Position numbers and translations under genes: made by a program
The notes under the pieces: generated by a model
What the model was told of the DNA's origin: nothing
Databases searched by the model: none
Seen by the model: only the letters and a program-made list of their open reading frames with translations
Part shown: positions 37,843-48,781 of the stretch, one piece after another
Numbering within the stretch: the first letter of the stretch is position 1
How the letters are laid out: each line of letters opens with the position of its first letter
Source of the DNA: Tomitella cavernea
GTDB taxonomy: Bacteria; Actinomycetota; Actinomycetes; Mycobacteriales; Mycobacteriaceae
Assembly: GCF_016599145.1 (NCBI RefSeq)
Contig: NZ_JAENKO010000023.1
Location: 1 to 64,000 of the forward strand
Direction of reading: 5' to 3'
Length of the DNA: 64,000 nt

Positions 37843-38786
37843 TGGCGGCGTCGGAAACGCAGGCGGGCCAGGGTGATACGGGTCTGGGCGGTTCTGTGAA
37901 CGTGTACGCGTCGGCCCCGAACGCTCCGGTCCTCGCCGAGCTGCGCGGCGCGGTCCTGCTGCTGACCCTCAACCGTCCCGACAAGCTCAACGCGTGGAAC
38001 AACGCGATGGAGGACCGCTACCTGGACCTGCTCGAGACGGCCGACGCGGACCCCGCGGTGGCGGCGGTGGTGGTCACGGGCGCCGGCCGCGGCTTCTGCT
38101 CCGGCGCCGATCTGGGCGGACTCCGACACGCGGGCGAGCGCACGGCCGACGACATCATCAAACCGCGGGCGCGGGACACCGCCCGGCAGCTGCGCAAGCC
38201 GTTGATCGGCGCCATCAACGGGGCTGTCGCCGGGTTCGGGCTGGCGCAGGCGCTGTATTTCGACGTGCGGTTCGCGGCGCGCACGGCCCGGTTCACCACG
38301 GCGTTCGCGCGGCGCGGGCTCATCGCCGAGTACGGCACCACCGTGATGCTCACGGACCTGGTGGGCCGCAGCCGGGCGGCCGACCTGCTGCTCTCGGCCC
38401 GCATGGTCGAGGCCGAGGAGGCCTGGCGGATCGGGCTGGTCGACCACCTGGCGGGCGAGACCGGGCCCGAGGTGGTCGCCGCCGCCGTCTCCTACGCCGC
38501 CGACCTCGCCGCGCACTGCTCACCCCGCTCGATGGCCGCGATCAAGCGGCAGCTGCGCCGCGATGTCGACGGCGCCTACCCCGGAGCCGCGGCACGCGCG
38601 GAACCTTTGATGCTGCAGGCATTCCACTCGCCCGATTCGACGGAGGGGGTGGCGAGCCACCTGGAGCGGCGTGCGCCCCGGTTCCCGCCGCTGCCGCCGC
38701 GCCCCGAGGGGGAGACGCCGGCCACGGAAGCCGGACGGGTCGCCCGTGCGGCCGGCGCGATCTCCCTGCCGCCGCTGCCGTACTGA
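37842..38786 (+). CDS. Enoyl-CoA hydratase/isomerase family protein
   Basis: The product has 314 residues of the crotonase fold. The oxyanion-hole segments are [12 protein letters not shown] and [16 protein letters not shown], and [13 protein letters not shown] corresponds to the active-site helix, with a Glu in place. The C-terminal extension is Pro-rich ([10 protein letters not shown]). It probably hydrates the enoyl-CoA made by the downstream dehydrogenase. It overlaps the SDR stop. Confidence 0.85.
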   Translation: MAASETQAGQGDTGLGGSVNVYASAPNAPVLAELRGAVLLLTLNRPDKLNAWNNAMEDRYLDLLETADADPAVAAVVVTGAGRGFCSGADLGGLRHAGERTADDIIKPRARDTARQLRKPLIGAINGAVAGFGLAQALYFDVRFAARTARFTTAFARRGLIAEYGTTVMLTDLVGRSRAADLLLSARMVEAEEAWRIGLVDHLAGETGPEVVAAAVSYAADLAAHCSPRSMAAIKRQLRRDVDGAYPGAAARAEPLMLQAFHSPDSTEGVASHLERRAPRFPPLPPRPEGETPATEAGRVARAAGAISLPPLPY

Positions 38787-38845
38787 GGATCCACCGCCGG
38801 GGCCCGAACAGCCAGAACGCAATCCAGTCAGGAGCACTGATCCCG

Positions 38846-40075
38846 ATGTTCGAATACTCCGAACGCACCGAGCAACTCCGCGAGGAACTGCTCGACTTCA
38901 TGGACGCCCACGTCTACCCGGCCGAGCCCGTCTACGAGCAGCAGATGCGCGAGTCCGGCGACCCGCACTTCCAGCCGCCGGTCATGGAGGAGCTCAAGGC
39001 CGAGGCCCGCCGACGGGGCCTGTGGAACCTCTTCCACCCGCACCCGTCGTCCGGAGTGGCGCTGACCAACCTCGAGTACGCGCCGCTGGCGGAGATCATG
39101 GGCCGCAGCCCGCACATCGCCCCCGAGGCCTGCAACTGCAACGCTCCCGACACCGGCAACATGGAGGTGCTCGAGCTCTTCGGCACCGAGGAGCACAAGG
39201 AAAAGTACCTGAAGCCGCTGCTCGAGGGGACCATGGCGTCGGCGTTCGCCATGACCGAGCCGGCGGTGGCCAGCTCGGACGCCACCAACATCGCGCTGTC
39301 GATGGTGCGCGAGGGCGAGGGCGACGACGCGGTCTACGTCCTCAACGGCCGCAAGTGGTTCGCGTCCAACGCCCTGCACAAGAACTGCAAGGTCATGATC
39401 GTCATGGGCAAGACCGACCCGTCGGCGGAGACGCACCGCCAGCAGTCGATGATGGTCGTCCCCATCGACGCGCCCGGCGTCACCGTCATGCGCGGGCTGC
39501 CCGTCTACGGGTACCAGGACCGCGAGGGGCATGCCGAGATCGACTTCCAGGACGTGCGGGTGCCCGCCAAGGACGTCCTCAAGGGCGAGGGCGAGGGCTT
39601 CGCGATCAGCCAGGCGCGCCTGGGGCCCGGCCGCATCCACCACTGCATGCGCGTGGTCGGCATGGCCGAGCGCGCCTTGGACCTGCTGTGCGAGCGGGCG
39701 CTGAGCCGCGTCACATTCGGCAAGCCGGTGGCCGAGAACGCCAACATCCAGGACTGGATCGCCGAGGCGCGCATCGAGATCGAGATGGTGCGGCTGCTCA
39801 CCCTCAAGGCCGCGGACATGATGGACACGGTGGGCAACAAGGCGGCGCGCACCGAGATCGCGGCCATCAAGGTGGCGGCGCCGAAGATGGCGCTCAAGGT
39901 GCTCGACCGCGCGGTGCAGGTGCACGGCGCCGGCGGTGTCACCGACGACTTCCCGCTGGCGCGCACCTGGGCCGGAGTGCGCACCCTGCGGCTGGCCGAC
40001 GGCCCCGACGAGGTGCACAAGCGGGCCATCGCCCGCCAGGAGCTGCGCAAGCACCGCAACGCCGGGGGGCGCTGA
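38846..40075 (+). CDS. Acyl-CoA dehydrogenase of the ACAD10/ACAD11 type
   Basis: The product has 409 residues of the acyl-CoA dehydrogenase fold. It starts with the ACAD10/11-typical [20 protein letters not shown]. The diagnostic segment is [13 protein letters not shown], followed by [44 protein letters not shown] and [14 protein letters not shown]. In human ACAD10 and ACAD11 this domain is fused to an APH kinase and works on 4-phospho-acyl-CoA during 4-hydroxy-acid breakdown. Here the kinase is a separate gene two positions downstream. GGAGCACTGATCCCG precedes the ATG. Confidence 0.85.
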   Translation: MFEYSERTEQLREELLDFMDAHVYPAEPVYEQQMRESGDPHFQPPVMEELKAEARRRGLWNLFHPHPSSGVALTNLEYAPLAEIMGRSPHIAPEACNCNAPDTGNMEVLELFGTEEHKEKYLKPLLEGTMASAFAMTEPAVASSDATNIALSMVREGEGDDAVYVLNGRKWFASNALHKNCKVMIVMGKTDPSAETHRQQSMMVVPIDAPGVTVMRGLPVYGYQDREGHAEIDFQDVRVPAKDVLKGEGEGFAISQARLGPGRIHHCMRVVGMAERALDLLCERALSRVTFGKPVAENANIQDWIAEARIEIEMVRLLTLKAADMMDTVGNKAARTEIAAIKVAAPKMALKVLDRAVQVHGAGGVTDDFPLARTWAGVRTLRLADGPDEVHKRAIARQELRKHRNAGGR

Positions 40076-40077
40076 CC

Positions 40078-40881
40078 ATGGCGGGCACGGCGCACCCCGG
40101 AGTGGACCTGTCCGGCAGCACCGCGGTGGTCACCGGGGCCTCGCGCGGCATCGGGCTCGCGACGGCGCAGCACCTGGCCGCCGCGGGCGCGAACGTGGTG
40201 CTCACCGCGCGCACCCAGGAGGCGGCCGACGCCGCGGCGGCGCAGGTCGCAGGACCCGGCACGGCCGTCGGCATCGCCGCCCACGTGGCGCACGAGGACG
40301 AGGCGCGCGCGTGCGTCCAGCGCACGGTGGAACTGTTCGGGGGCATCGACATCCTCGTCAACAACGCCGGCACCAACCCGTCCTACGGCCCGCTGATCGC
40401 GCAGGACCACGGACGGTTCGCCAAGACCTTCGACATCAACCTGTGGGCACCCATCCTGTGGACGTCGCTGGTGATGGACGCGTCGATGCGCGAGCGCGGC
40501 GGGTCGGTGATCAACACGGCGTCGATCGGCGGCATGGGCCACGAGGCCGGCATCGGGATGTACAACGCGTCCAAGGCGGCGCTGATCCACGTGACCAAGC
40601 AGCTGGCGCTGGAGCTCTCGCCGCGGGTACGCGTGAACTGCGTGTGCCCCGGCGTGGTGCGCACGCGGCTCGCCGAGGCGCTGTGGAAGGAGCACGAGCA
40701 GGCGGTGTCGTCGGCGACGGCCCTGGACCGCATCGGCGAGCCGGACGACGTGGCGGGAGCCGTGACGTTCCTGGCATCCGATGCGGCGCAGTGGATCACC
40801 GGCGAGGAATTGGTGATCGACGGCGGGCAGCGGCTCGGATCGCCGGCAGGATTCCGGGAGGAGACGCGTGCCCGTGGCTGA
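40078..40881 (+). CDS. SDR oxidoreductase
   Basis: The product has 267 residues. The motifs are TGASRGIGLATA, NNAGTNPSYGPL and the catalytic NTASIGGMGHEAGIGMYNASKAA, and the end is TGEELVIDGGQ. It starts two bases after the dehydrogenase stop and overlaps the kinase gene by 14 bases, so it is part of the same polycistron. A ketone/alcohol oxidoreductase of the 4-hydroxyacyl pathway is plausible (compare LvaD of levulinate catabolism). Confidence 0.84.
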   Translation: MAGTAHPGVDLSGSTAVVTGASRGIGLATAQHLAAAGANVVLTARTQEAADAAAAQVAGPGTAVGIAAHVAHEDEARACVQRTVELFGGIDILVNNAGTNPSYGPLIAQDHGRFAKTFDINLWAPILWTSLVMDASMRERGGSVINTASIGGMGHEAGIGMYNASKAALIHVTKQLALELSPRVRVNCVCPGVVRTRLAEALWKEHEQAVSSATALDRIGEPDDVAGAVTFLASDAAQWITGEELVIDGGQRLGSPAGFREETRARG

Positions 40882-42007
40882 CAGCGCACGGTCGGCGACG
40901 GAGGCGGAAACCCGCGTGCGGGGACAGAGCAGGCCGGGACAGGACGTGCCGGGGATCGACGTTGCTGCGGTGGCGGCCTGGATGCGGAGCCTCGGGCAGC
41001 CGGTGGACGGCGCGCTGCGGCTCACCCGGATCGGCCTGGGCCAATCCAACCTCACCTACCTGGCCGAGGACCGGGGCGGCCGCCGGTGGGTGCTGCGCCG
41101 CCCGCCGCTCGGGCACCTGCTGGCCTCGGCGCACGACGTGGGCCGCGAGGCGCGGATCATCCGCGCGCTCGAGCACACCGACGTGCCGGTGCCGGTCATC
41201 CACGGGGTGGCCGGTCCGGACACCATCGTCGGCGGCGCCCCCGTCGCCGACGCCCCGCTCGTACTCATGGAGTACGTCGACGGGCTGGCGGTGGACCGCA
41301 TGTCCGTGGCAGAGGGGCTCACCCAGGAGAGGCGACGCGCCATCGGGCTGTCGATGCCGGCGGTGCTCGCCCGCATCCACGCCGTCGACCTGGACCAGGC
41401 CGGCCTGGCAGACCTCGCCGGCCGCAAGCCGTACGCCGCGCGGCAGCTCAAGCGGTGGGCCGGCCAGTGGGAGCAGTCGAAGACCCGCGAACTGCCGGCG
41501 TTCGACGCGCTCACCCGCCGGCTCATCGCCGCGGCCCCCGAGCAGACGGAGGTGACGCTGGTGCACGGCGACTTCCACCTGCGCAACGTGCTCGTCGCGG
41601 GCACCCCTGACGGGGGCGGCCCGCGCGCGTGCGGCGAGGTGGTGGCGGCACTGGACTGGGAGCTGTCCACGCTGGGCGAGCCGCTGGCCGACATCGGCAG
41701 CATGCTCGCCTACTGGCCGGAGGCCGGCGAGGACTTCGGTGGCGATTTCACCGCCACCGCGCTGGAGGGATCGCCCACCCGCGAGGAGGTCGCCGCCGAG
41801 TACCTGCGGCTCACCGGCCGTGACGAGTCGGCGCTGCGGTACTGGCACGTGCTGGGGCTGTGGAAGGTGGCGTCCATCGCCGAGGGCGTGATGCGCCGGG
41901 CGCTCGACGAGCCGCGCAACAAGGCGGCCGCCGGCACGCCCACGCCCGAGCGCATCGACGCGCTGGTGGACAAGGCGACGGAGCTGGCCGACCAGGCGGG
42001 CATCTGA
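40868..42007 (+). CDS. APH-type phosphotransferase (ACAD10/11 kinase-like)
   Basis: The product has 379 residues of the aminoglycoside phosphotransferase/choline kinase fold. The glycine-rich start is GLGQSNLTYLAEDRGGRRWVLRR, with the lysine or arginine clamp in RRPP. The Brenner motif is LVHGDFHLRNVL (catalytic Asp), and the metal-binding DFG equivalent is AALDWELSTLGEPLADIG. This subgroup (ACAD10/11 kinase domain, FadE36-like, LvaA) phosphorylates 4-hydroxyacyl-CoA rather than aminoglycosides. The neighbouring ACAD11-type dehydrogenase supports that function. Confidence 0.84.
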   Translation: MPVADSARSATEAETRVRGQSRPGQDVPGIDVAAVAAWMRSLGQPVDGALRLTRIGLGQSNLTYLAEDRGGRRWVLRRPPLGHLLASAHDVGREARIIRALEHTDVPVPVIHGVAGPDTIVGGAPVADAPLVLMEYVDGLAVDRMSVAEGLTQERRRAIGLSMPAVLARIHAVDLDQAGLADLAGRKPYAARQLKRWAGQWEQSKTRELPAFDALTRRLIAAAPEQTEVTLVHGDFHLRNVLVAGTPDGGGPRACGEVVAALDWELSTLGEPLADIGSMLAYWPEAGEDFGGDFTATALEGSPTREEVAAEYLRLTGRDESALRYWHVLGLWKVASIAEGVMRRALDEPRNKAAAGTPTPERIDALVDKATELADQAGI

Positions 42008-42074
42008 CGGGATGAGTCGGGGTGAGTCGGGATGAGCACAGTGAAGAGAACGGGACAGTGAAGGAGTCGAATCA

Positions 42075-43091
42075 GTGACGGAGAGGGGCCTGATGAAGGC
42101 GTGGCAGGTGACTCGGCTCGGCGAGCCCCGTGACGCATTGGAACAGGTGGAGGTTGCCGTGCCGGCGCCGTCCGCGCAGCAGGTGCGGGTGCGGGTGCGC
42201 GCGGCGCCCGCGAACTTCCCGGACGTGCTGATGTGCCGGGGCGAGTACCAGATCAAGCCGGAGCTGCCGTTCACCCCGGGCGTGGAGCTGTGCGGCGAGG
42301 TGCTCGAGGCCGGTGCGGACGCGGTGGGCCCCGGCGGGCGTCCCGTCGCGGTGGGCGACCGGGTGCTGGGCACCCCGTCGCTGCCGCACGGCGGGTTCGC
42401 CGAGCAGGCGATCATGGACGCCGGGGACGCGTTCGCCGCGCCGGAGTCGCTCGACGACGCGGCCGCGTCGGCGCTGTGCATCGGCTACCAGACGGCCTGG
42501 TTCGCGCTGCATCGTCGCACCCGCATCGCCGAGGACGATGTGCTGCTGGTGCACGCGGCCGCCGGCGGCGTGGGCAGCGCCGCGGTGCAGCTGGGCAAAG
42601 CGGCCGGGGCCACGGTGATCGGCGTGGTCGGCGGGCCGCGCAAGGCCGAGTACTGCCGGAACCTGGGGGCCGATGTGGTGGTGGACCGGCACCGCGAAGA
42701 CTTCGTCGCCGTCGTCAAGGAGCACACGGGCGGACGCGGCGCGGACATCGTGTTCGACCCGGTCGGCGGCGACGCCTACGCCGGGTCCACCAAGTGCATC
42801 GCGTTCGAGGGCCGGATCGTGGTGATCGGCTTCGCCGGCGGCACCATCCCGCAGCCCGCCCTCAACCACGCGCTGATCAAGAATTATTCGATAGTGGGAT
42901 TGCACTGGGGCCTGTACAAGAATCGGAACCGCGGGGTGATCGCCGAGTGCCACGATGCACTCACCCGGCTCGTCGACGCCGGCGCCGTCGCGCCGTTGAT
43001 CAGCGAGCGGCTGGGACTGGCCGACGTGGCCGACGGCATCGGCAGGCTCGGCGAGGGCTCCACGGTGGGACGCCTGGTGTTCCAGCCGTGA
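42075..43091 (+). CDS. NADPH:quinone reductase-type MDR protein
   Basis: The product has 338 residues of the zinc-free medium-chain dehydrogenase/quinone reductase family. It begins MKAWQVTRLGEPRDALEQVEV, and the nucleotide-binding motif is HAAAGGVGSAAVQLGKAAGA. No structural zinc cysteines are present. A GTG at 42075 with GAAGGAG upstream starts it. It may reduce an enoyl intermediate or act in redox balance. Immediately upstream, 42008-42045, lies a short imperfect repeat of GGGATGAGTCG. Confidence 0.83.
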   Translation: MTERGLMKAWQVTRLGEPRDALEQVEVAVPAPSAQQVRVRVRAAPANFPDVLMCRGEYQIKPELPFTPGVELCGEVLEAGADAVGPGGRPVAVGDRVLGTPSLPHGGFAEQAIMDAGDAFAAPESLDDAAASALCIGYQTAWFALHRRTRIAEDDVLLVHAAAGGVGSAAVQLGKAAGATVIGVVGGPRKAEYCRNLGADVVVDRHREDFVAVVKEHTGGRGADIVFDPVGGDAYAGSTKCIAFEGRIVVIGFAGGTIPQPALNHALIKNYSIVGLHWGLYKNRNRGVIAECHDALTRLVDAGAVAPLISERLGLADVADGIGRLGEGSTVGRLVFQP

Positions 43092-43138
43092 CCGGCACCG
43101 CGCATCCGCAGCCGCACAATCCGCAGGAAGGCACGCAC

Positions 43139-45226
<2,088 letters not shown>

Positions 45227-45237
45227 GTGTCCTGATG

Positions 45238-45297
45238 GCCGACCAAGCGGATTCGGCACGTTTCGGCTGTGGAATGTGCCGAATCCGCTTGCTCGGG
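45238..45297. repeat. 60-bp palindromic repeat, copy A
   Basis: The perfect 16-bp arms at 45244-45259 (CAAGCGGATTCGGCAC) and 45276-45291 flank a 16-base loop. The whole 60-bp unit starts GCCGACCAAG and ends CTTGCTCGGG, and shares GTTTCGG at offset 23 with copies B and C. It sits 11 bases after the fadB stop and could act as a transcription terminator. Confidence 0.75.
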
Positions 45298-45300
45298 CCC

Positions 45301-46178
45301 TCACACATCCGCTTCAGCCTTCCGGAGCGCCGCCCGCAGCTGGCCCAGTACCCGCGGCATGTCGCCCCGCAGGTGCGGCGCGCGCACCCGGATGACGGTG
45401 TATCCCGCGTCGGTGAGGTCGTTCCACCGGGTGATGTCGCGGTCGCGCTGCCGGGTTGTCGAGTGCGGACCGTCGCCGTCGTACTCGAAGATCACCCGGT
45501 ACTGCGGCCAGCACATGTCGACGCGGGCGAGGAAGCGGCCGTCGGCGTCGTAGATGCAGACCTGCGTCTCGGGGCGGGGGAGCGCGGCGGCGACGACGGC
45601 CGTGCGCGCCCGGGTCTCCCACACGGATTCGGCGCCCTCGTCGGAGGCCTCGACGGCCGCCGCGGCCCCTGCGATGCCGGGGAAGCCGGGGTGCCGGGCG
45701 ACGTACTCGGCGAGCCCGCGGCGGGTGAACCCGGTGGCCTGGTAGATCTGATCGATCACCTCGACGTTCGCGGGGTACGGCATGCGGCAGGCCACGTCGA
45801 AGGCGGTGCGCGCGGGCGCCGTGATGGCCATACCCCGCACCCGCTGCACGTCGTCGGGTCGAGCGTGTCCTGGTGCACGTGCAGCCTGCGGTATTGCGGG
45901 GCAAGGCGGTGGGGTGTGGCGCGAATGCAACAGGCGTGCGTGTGGTCGCCGAGGTACTGCGCGCCCAGGACCGCCGCCGCGGACACCCCGGCCAGTACCG
46001 CGCGTCCACGGGACCATTGCCACACCGCCCGGGCGCGCTGGAGCGGGGTCAGCGCCGCCGTGGTGCGCAGGTACACGCCGGGCAGGATCCGCCGGTGCTG
46101 CTTCGCCAAGAGCCGCCGGGAGACGGCCCCGGCCGCCAGCGCCTCGGTGCCCCGGAACGGCGCGTTGTCGATGTCCAC
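45301..46178 (-). pseudogene. DUF559 (Vsr-like endonuclease fold) protein, frameshifted
   Basis: The N-terminal part (GTG at 46178; DIDNAPFRGTEALAAGAVSRR, then HRRILPGVYLRT, a winged-helix AbiEi-type start) and the C-terminal part (GMAITAPARTAFDVACR, then VIFEYDGDGPHSTTRQRDRDI, the DUF559 nuclease-like core) are in different frames. They join at about 45857, where one C appears missing from a CCC run before GACGACGTG. One added base would restore a continuous protein of about 290 residues. It is flanked by two 60-bp repeats. The gene is probably inactive, unless the sequence has an error. Confidence 0.75.
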
Positions 46179-46300
46179 GCCCCGAGCATGGCCGACCGGC
46201 CACCTGCTCCCGCGCGGCCGGCGAGCCGCTACCTGGGGAAATGCAGAATCCTGTGGAGAGCGGTGCGGGCTGTGGACAACCGCTCCGGCGATGTCGGCGC

Positions 46301-46360
46301 GCCGACCAAGTGATTTCTGCCTGTTTCGGCGCCCCGGTGTGCAGAATCCGCTTGCTCGGC
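46301..46360. repeat. 60-bp palindromic repeat, copy B
   Basis: The unit has the same length and orientation as copy A. The outer arms GCCGACCAAG and CTTGCTCGGC pair with one mismatch, and GTTTCGG is at offset 23. It lies between the DUF559 gene start and the copper-ATPase operator. Confidence 0.72.
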
Positions 46361-46419
46361 GACGGCTGTTGCCCTCTTGACGGATCCCGGCGCATCGGTT
46401 GGCAATGGAGTCAGCAGAC

Positions 46420-46438
46420 GATACCCTATGGGGGTATC
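46420..46438. promoter_or_regulatory. CsoR-type copper operator
   Basis: GATACCC-TATGG-GGGTATC is a perfect 7-5-7 palindrome of the ATACCC/GGGTAT type bound by CsoR-family copper sensors in actinobacteria. It is 37 bases before the P-type ATPase start. No csoR gene lies in the window, so the regulator must be encoded elsewhere. Confidence 0.75.
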
Positions 46439-46474
46439 GAATCGGGCGGGCCGACACGGGCGAGGTGGAGCACG

Positions 46475-48601
46475 ATGAACGGACATGAGGCGGGGCACCA
46501 CGGCCACGCCGGGGCAATGGAACACGCGGGTACCGGGGAGCACGGCGGCCACGGATCCCACGACGGGCACGGATCCCACGGCGGCCACGCGGGCCACGTC
46601 GCCCAGTTCCGCCGCCTGTTCTGGTTCAACCTGGTGCTGGCGGTGCCGGTGGTGGCGTTCTCCGGGGGCTTCGCGCACCTGATCGGCTATCACCTGCCGG
46701 GCGGCGTCGGCTGGATCTCGCCCGTGCTGGGCACCGTCATGTACGTCTGGGGCGGGCGCCCGTTCCTCACCGGCGGCTGGGACGAGATGCGCAGGCGGCA
46801 GCCAGGCATGATGCTGCTCATCTCGCTGGGCATCACCGTGGCGTTTCTGTCGTCGTGGGGCGCGACGCTGTCGATCCTCGACTCGGGCTTGGAGTTCTGG
46901 TGGGAGCTGGCCCTGCTCGTGGTGATCATGCTGCTGGGGCACTGGATCGAGATGCGCTCGCTCGCCGGCACCACCTCGGCGCTCGAATCGCTGGCTTCGC
47001 TGCTGCCCGACGAGGCCGAGCGCCTGGACCCGGACACCGGCGAGGCCGCCGCCGTCGACCCCGCCGACCTGCGCGTGGGCGACGTCGTGCTGGTGCGCCC
47101 CGGCGGCAGCGTCCCTGTCGACGGTGAGGTGATCGACGGCTCCGCGCACGTGGACGAGTCGATGATCACCGGCGAATCGCGCCCCGTGCGCCGCGGCGTG
47201 GGCGACACGGTGGTGGCGGGCACGGTGGCCACCGACTCGGGCCTGCGCCTGCGGGTCACGGCCACGGGCGATGACACGGCGCTCTCCGGTATCCGGCGGC
47301 TGGTCGAGGAGGCGCAGGGGTCGTCGTCGCGGGCCCAGCGCATCGCGGACCGGGCGGCGGCGCTGCTGTTCTGGTTCGCCCTGGGCGCGGCGGTGATCAC
47401 GGCGATCGCGTGGGCGCTGGCCGGGTCGGGGGACGACTCGGTGGTCCGGGTGATCACGGTGCTGGTCATCGCCTGCCCGCACGCCCTGGGGCTGGCGATC
47501 CCGCTGGTGGTGGCCATCGCCACCGAGCGGGCGGCGCGCGCCGGGGTGCTGGTGAAGGACCGGCTGGCGCTCGAGCGTATGCGGTCGGTGGACGTGGTGG
47601 TGTTCGACAAGACGGGCACGCTCACCGAGGGCGAGCCGGAGGTCACCGGGTTGATCGCCGTCGAACCGGGCGGCGAGCAGCGGGTGCTGGCGTTGGCCGC
47701 GGCCGCCGAGGCGCCCAGCGAACACCCGCTGGCCCGGGCGATCGTGCGCCGCGCCGAGGCGGACGGCGTTCAGGTGCCGGGCGCTGCGGAGTTCTCGTCG
47801 TCGCCCGCGGTGGGCGTGACGGCGCTGGTCGACGGCGCCGAGGTGCGCGTGGGCGGTCCGCATCTGCTGGGCGAGGCCGGGCGCGACCCGCTCGACGGCA
47901 CCCGGCGGTGGCGCGACCACGGCGACACTGTGCTGCACGTGCTGCGCGGCGGCGAGGTGATCGGCGCCCTCGCGGTGGCGGACGCCGTGCGGCCCCAGTC
48001 GCAGCCGGCTGTGGACGCCTTGCACCGGGCGGGCGTGGAGGTCGTGATGATCACCGGCGACGCCGAGTCGGTGGCCCGCAGCGTGGCCGACGACCTGGGC
48101 ATCGACGGCGTGTTCGCGGGGGTGCGGCCGGAGGACAAGGCGGCCCGGGTGCAGGGGCTGCAGGACGACGGCCGGGTGGTGGCCATGGTGGGCGACGGGG
48201 TCAACGACGCCCCCGCGCTGGCGCAGGCCGACGTCGGGATCGCGATCGGCGCGGGCACCGACGTGGCGATCGGCTCGGCCGGGGTGATCCTGGCCGGCGA
48301 CGACCCGCGCGCGGTGCTGTCGGTGATCGCGCTCTCGCGTGCCGGGTACCGCAAGATGAAGCAGAACCTGTGGTGGGCGGCCGGCTACAACCTGATCAGC
48401 GTGCCCCTGGCGGCCGGGGTGCTGGCGCCGGTCGGGTTCACGATGCCGATGTCGGTGGGCGCGGTGCTCATGTCGTTGTCCACGGTGGTGGTGGCGCTCA
48501 ACGCGCAGCTGCTGCGCCGGCTCGACCTGGACCCGGCCACGGTGGCAGGCGCGGTGCGGACCGGTGAAGCGCGGGTGCCGGCCGCCGTCGCCGCGCGGTG
48601 A
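46475..48601 (+). CDS. Heavy-metal P1B-type ATPase, CPH (CopB-like) class
   Basis: The product has 708 residues. The first 40 are His-rich (MNGHEAGHHGHAG and repeated GSHDGHG units), a metal-binding N-terminus without CxxC domains. Motifs are TGES at 232, the transmembrane C334-P335-H336, phosphorylated D378 in DKTGTLTEG, SEHPLA and GDGVNDAPALAQAD. The CPH class (CopB, P1B-3) exports copper ions across the membrane. The copper-type operator upstream supports a copper-resistance role. ATG at 46475 follows a GAGGTGGAG ribosome site. Confidence 0.9.
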   Translation: MNGHEAGHHGHAGAMEHAGTGEHGGHGSHDGHGSHGGHAGHVAQFRRLFWFNLVLAVPVVAFSGGFAHLIGYHLPGGVGWISPVLGTVMYVWGGRPFLTGGWDEMRRRQPGMMLLISLGITVAFLSSWGATLSILDSGLEFWWELALLVVIMLLGHWIEMRSLAGTTSALESLASLLPDEAERLDPDTGEAAAVDPADLRVGDVVLVRPGGSVPVDGEVIDGSAHVDESMITGESRPVRRGVGDTVVAGTVATDSGLRLRVTATGDDTALSGIRRLVEEAQGSSSRAQRIADRAAALLFWFALGAAVITAIAWALAGSGDDSVVRVITVLVIACPHALGLAIPLVVAIATERAARAGVLVKDRLALERMRSVDVVVFDKTGTLTEGEPEVTGLIAVEPGGEQRVLALAAAAEAPSEHPLARAIVRRAEADGVQVPGAAEFSSSPAVGVTALVDGAEVRVGGPHLLGEAGRDPLDGTRRWRDHGDTVLHVLRGGEVIGALAVADAVRPQSQPAVDALHRAGVEVVMITGDAESVARSVADDLGIDGVFAGVRPEDKAARVQGLQDDGRVVAMVGDGVNDAPALAQADVGIAIGAGTDVAIGSAGVILAGDDPRAVLSVIALSRAGYRKMKQNLWWAAGYNLISVPLAAGVLAPVGFTMPMSVGAVLMSLSTVVVALNAQLLRRLDLDPATVAGAVRTGEARVPAAVAAR

Positions 48602-48630
48602 CCGGCCGCCCCGCCGCCCCCCGCCTTCCC

Positions 48631-48690
48631 GCCGAGCAAGCGTTCTCTGCACGTTTCGGGCGCCGAGGTGACACTTTTCGCTTGGTCGGC
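48631..48690. repeat. 60-bp palindromic repeat, copy C
   Basis: The unit starts GCCGAGCAAG and ends CTTGGTCGGC, exactly 60 bp, and again has GTTTCGG at offset 23, so it aligns with copies A and B in the same orientation. It lies 29 bases after the P-type ATPase stop, before the carboxylesterase. Confidence 0.72.
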
Positions 48691-48781
48691 GCACTCCCCC
48701 GCCTAGCCCCCGCCGATTCGGGGCCGGACGCCGCCCGCGCTGCCTAGGCTGCCGGTGAGGGGGCGCGGAGCGGAGGTTCGC

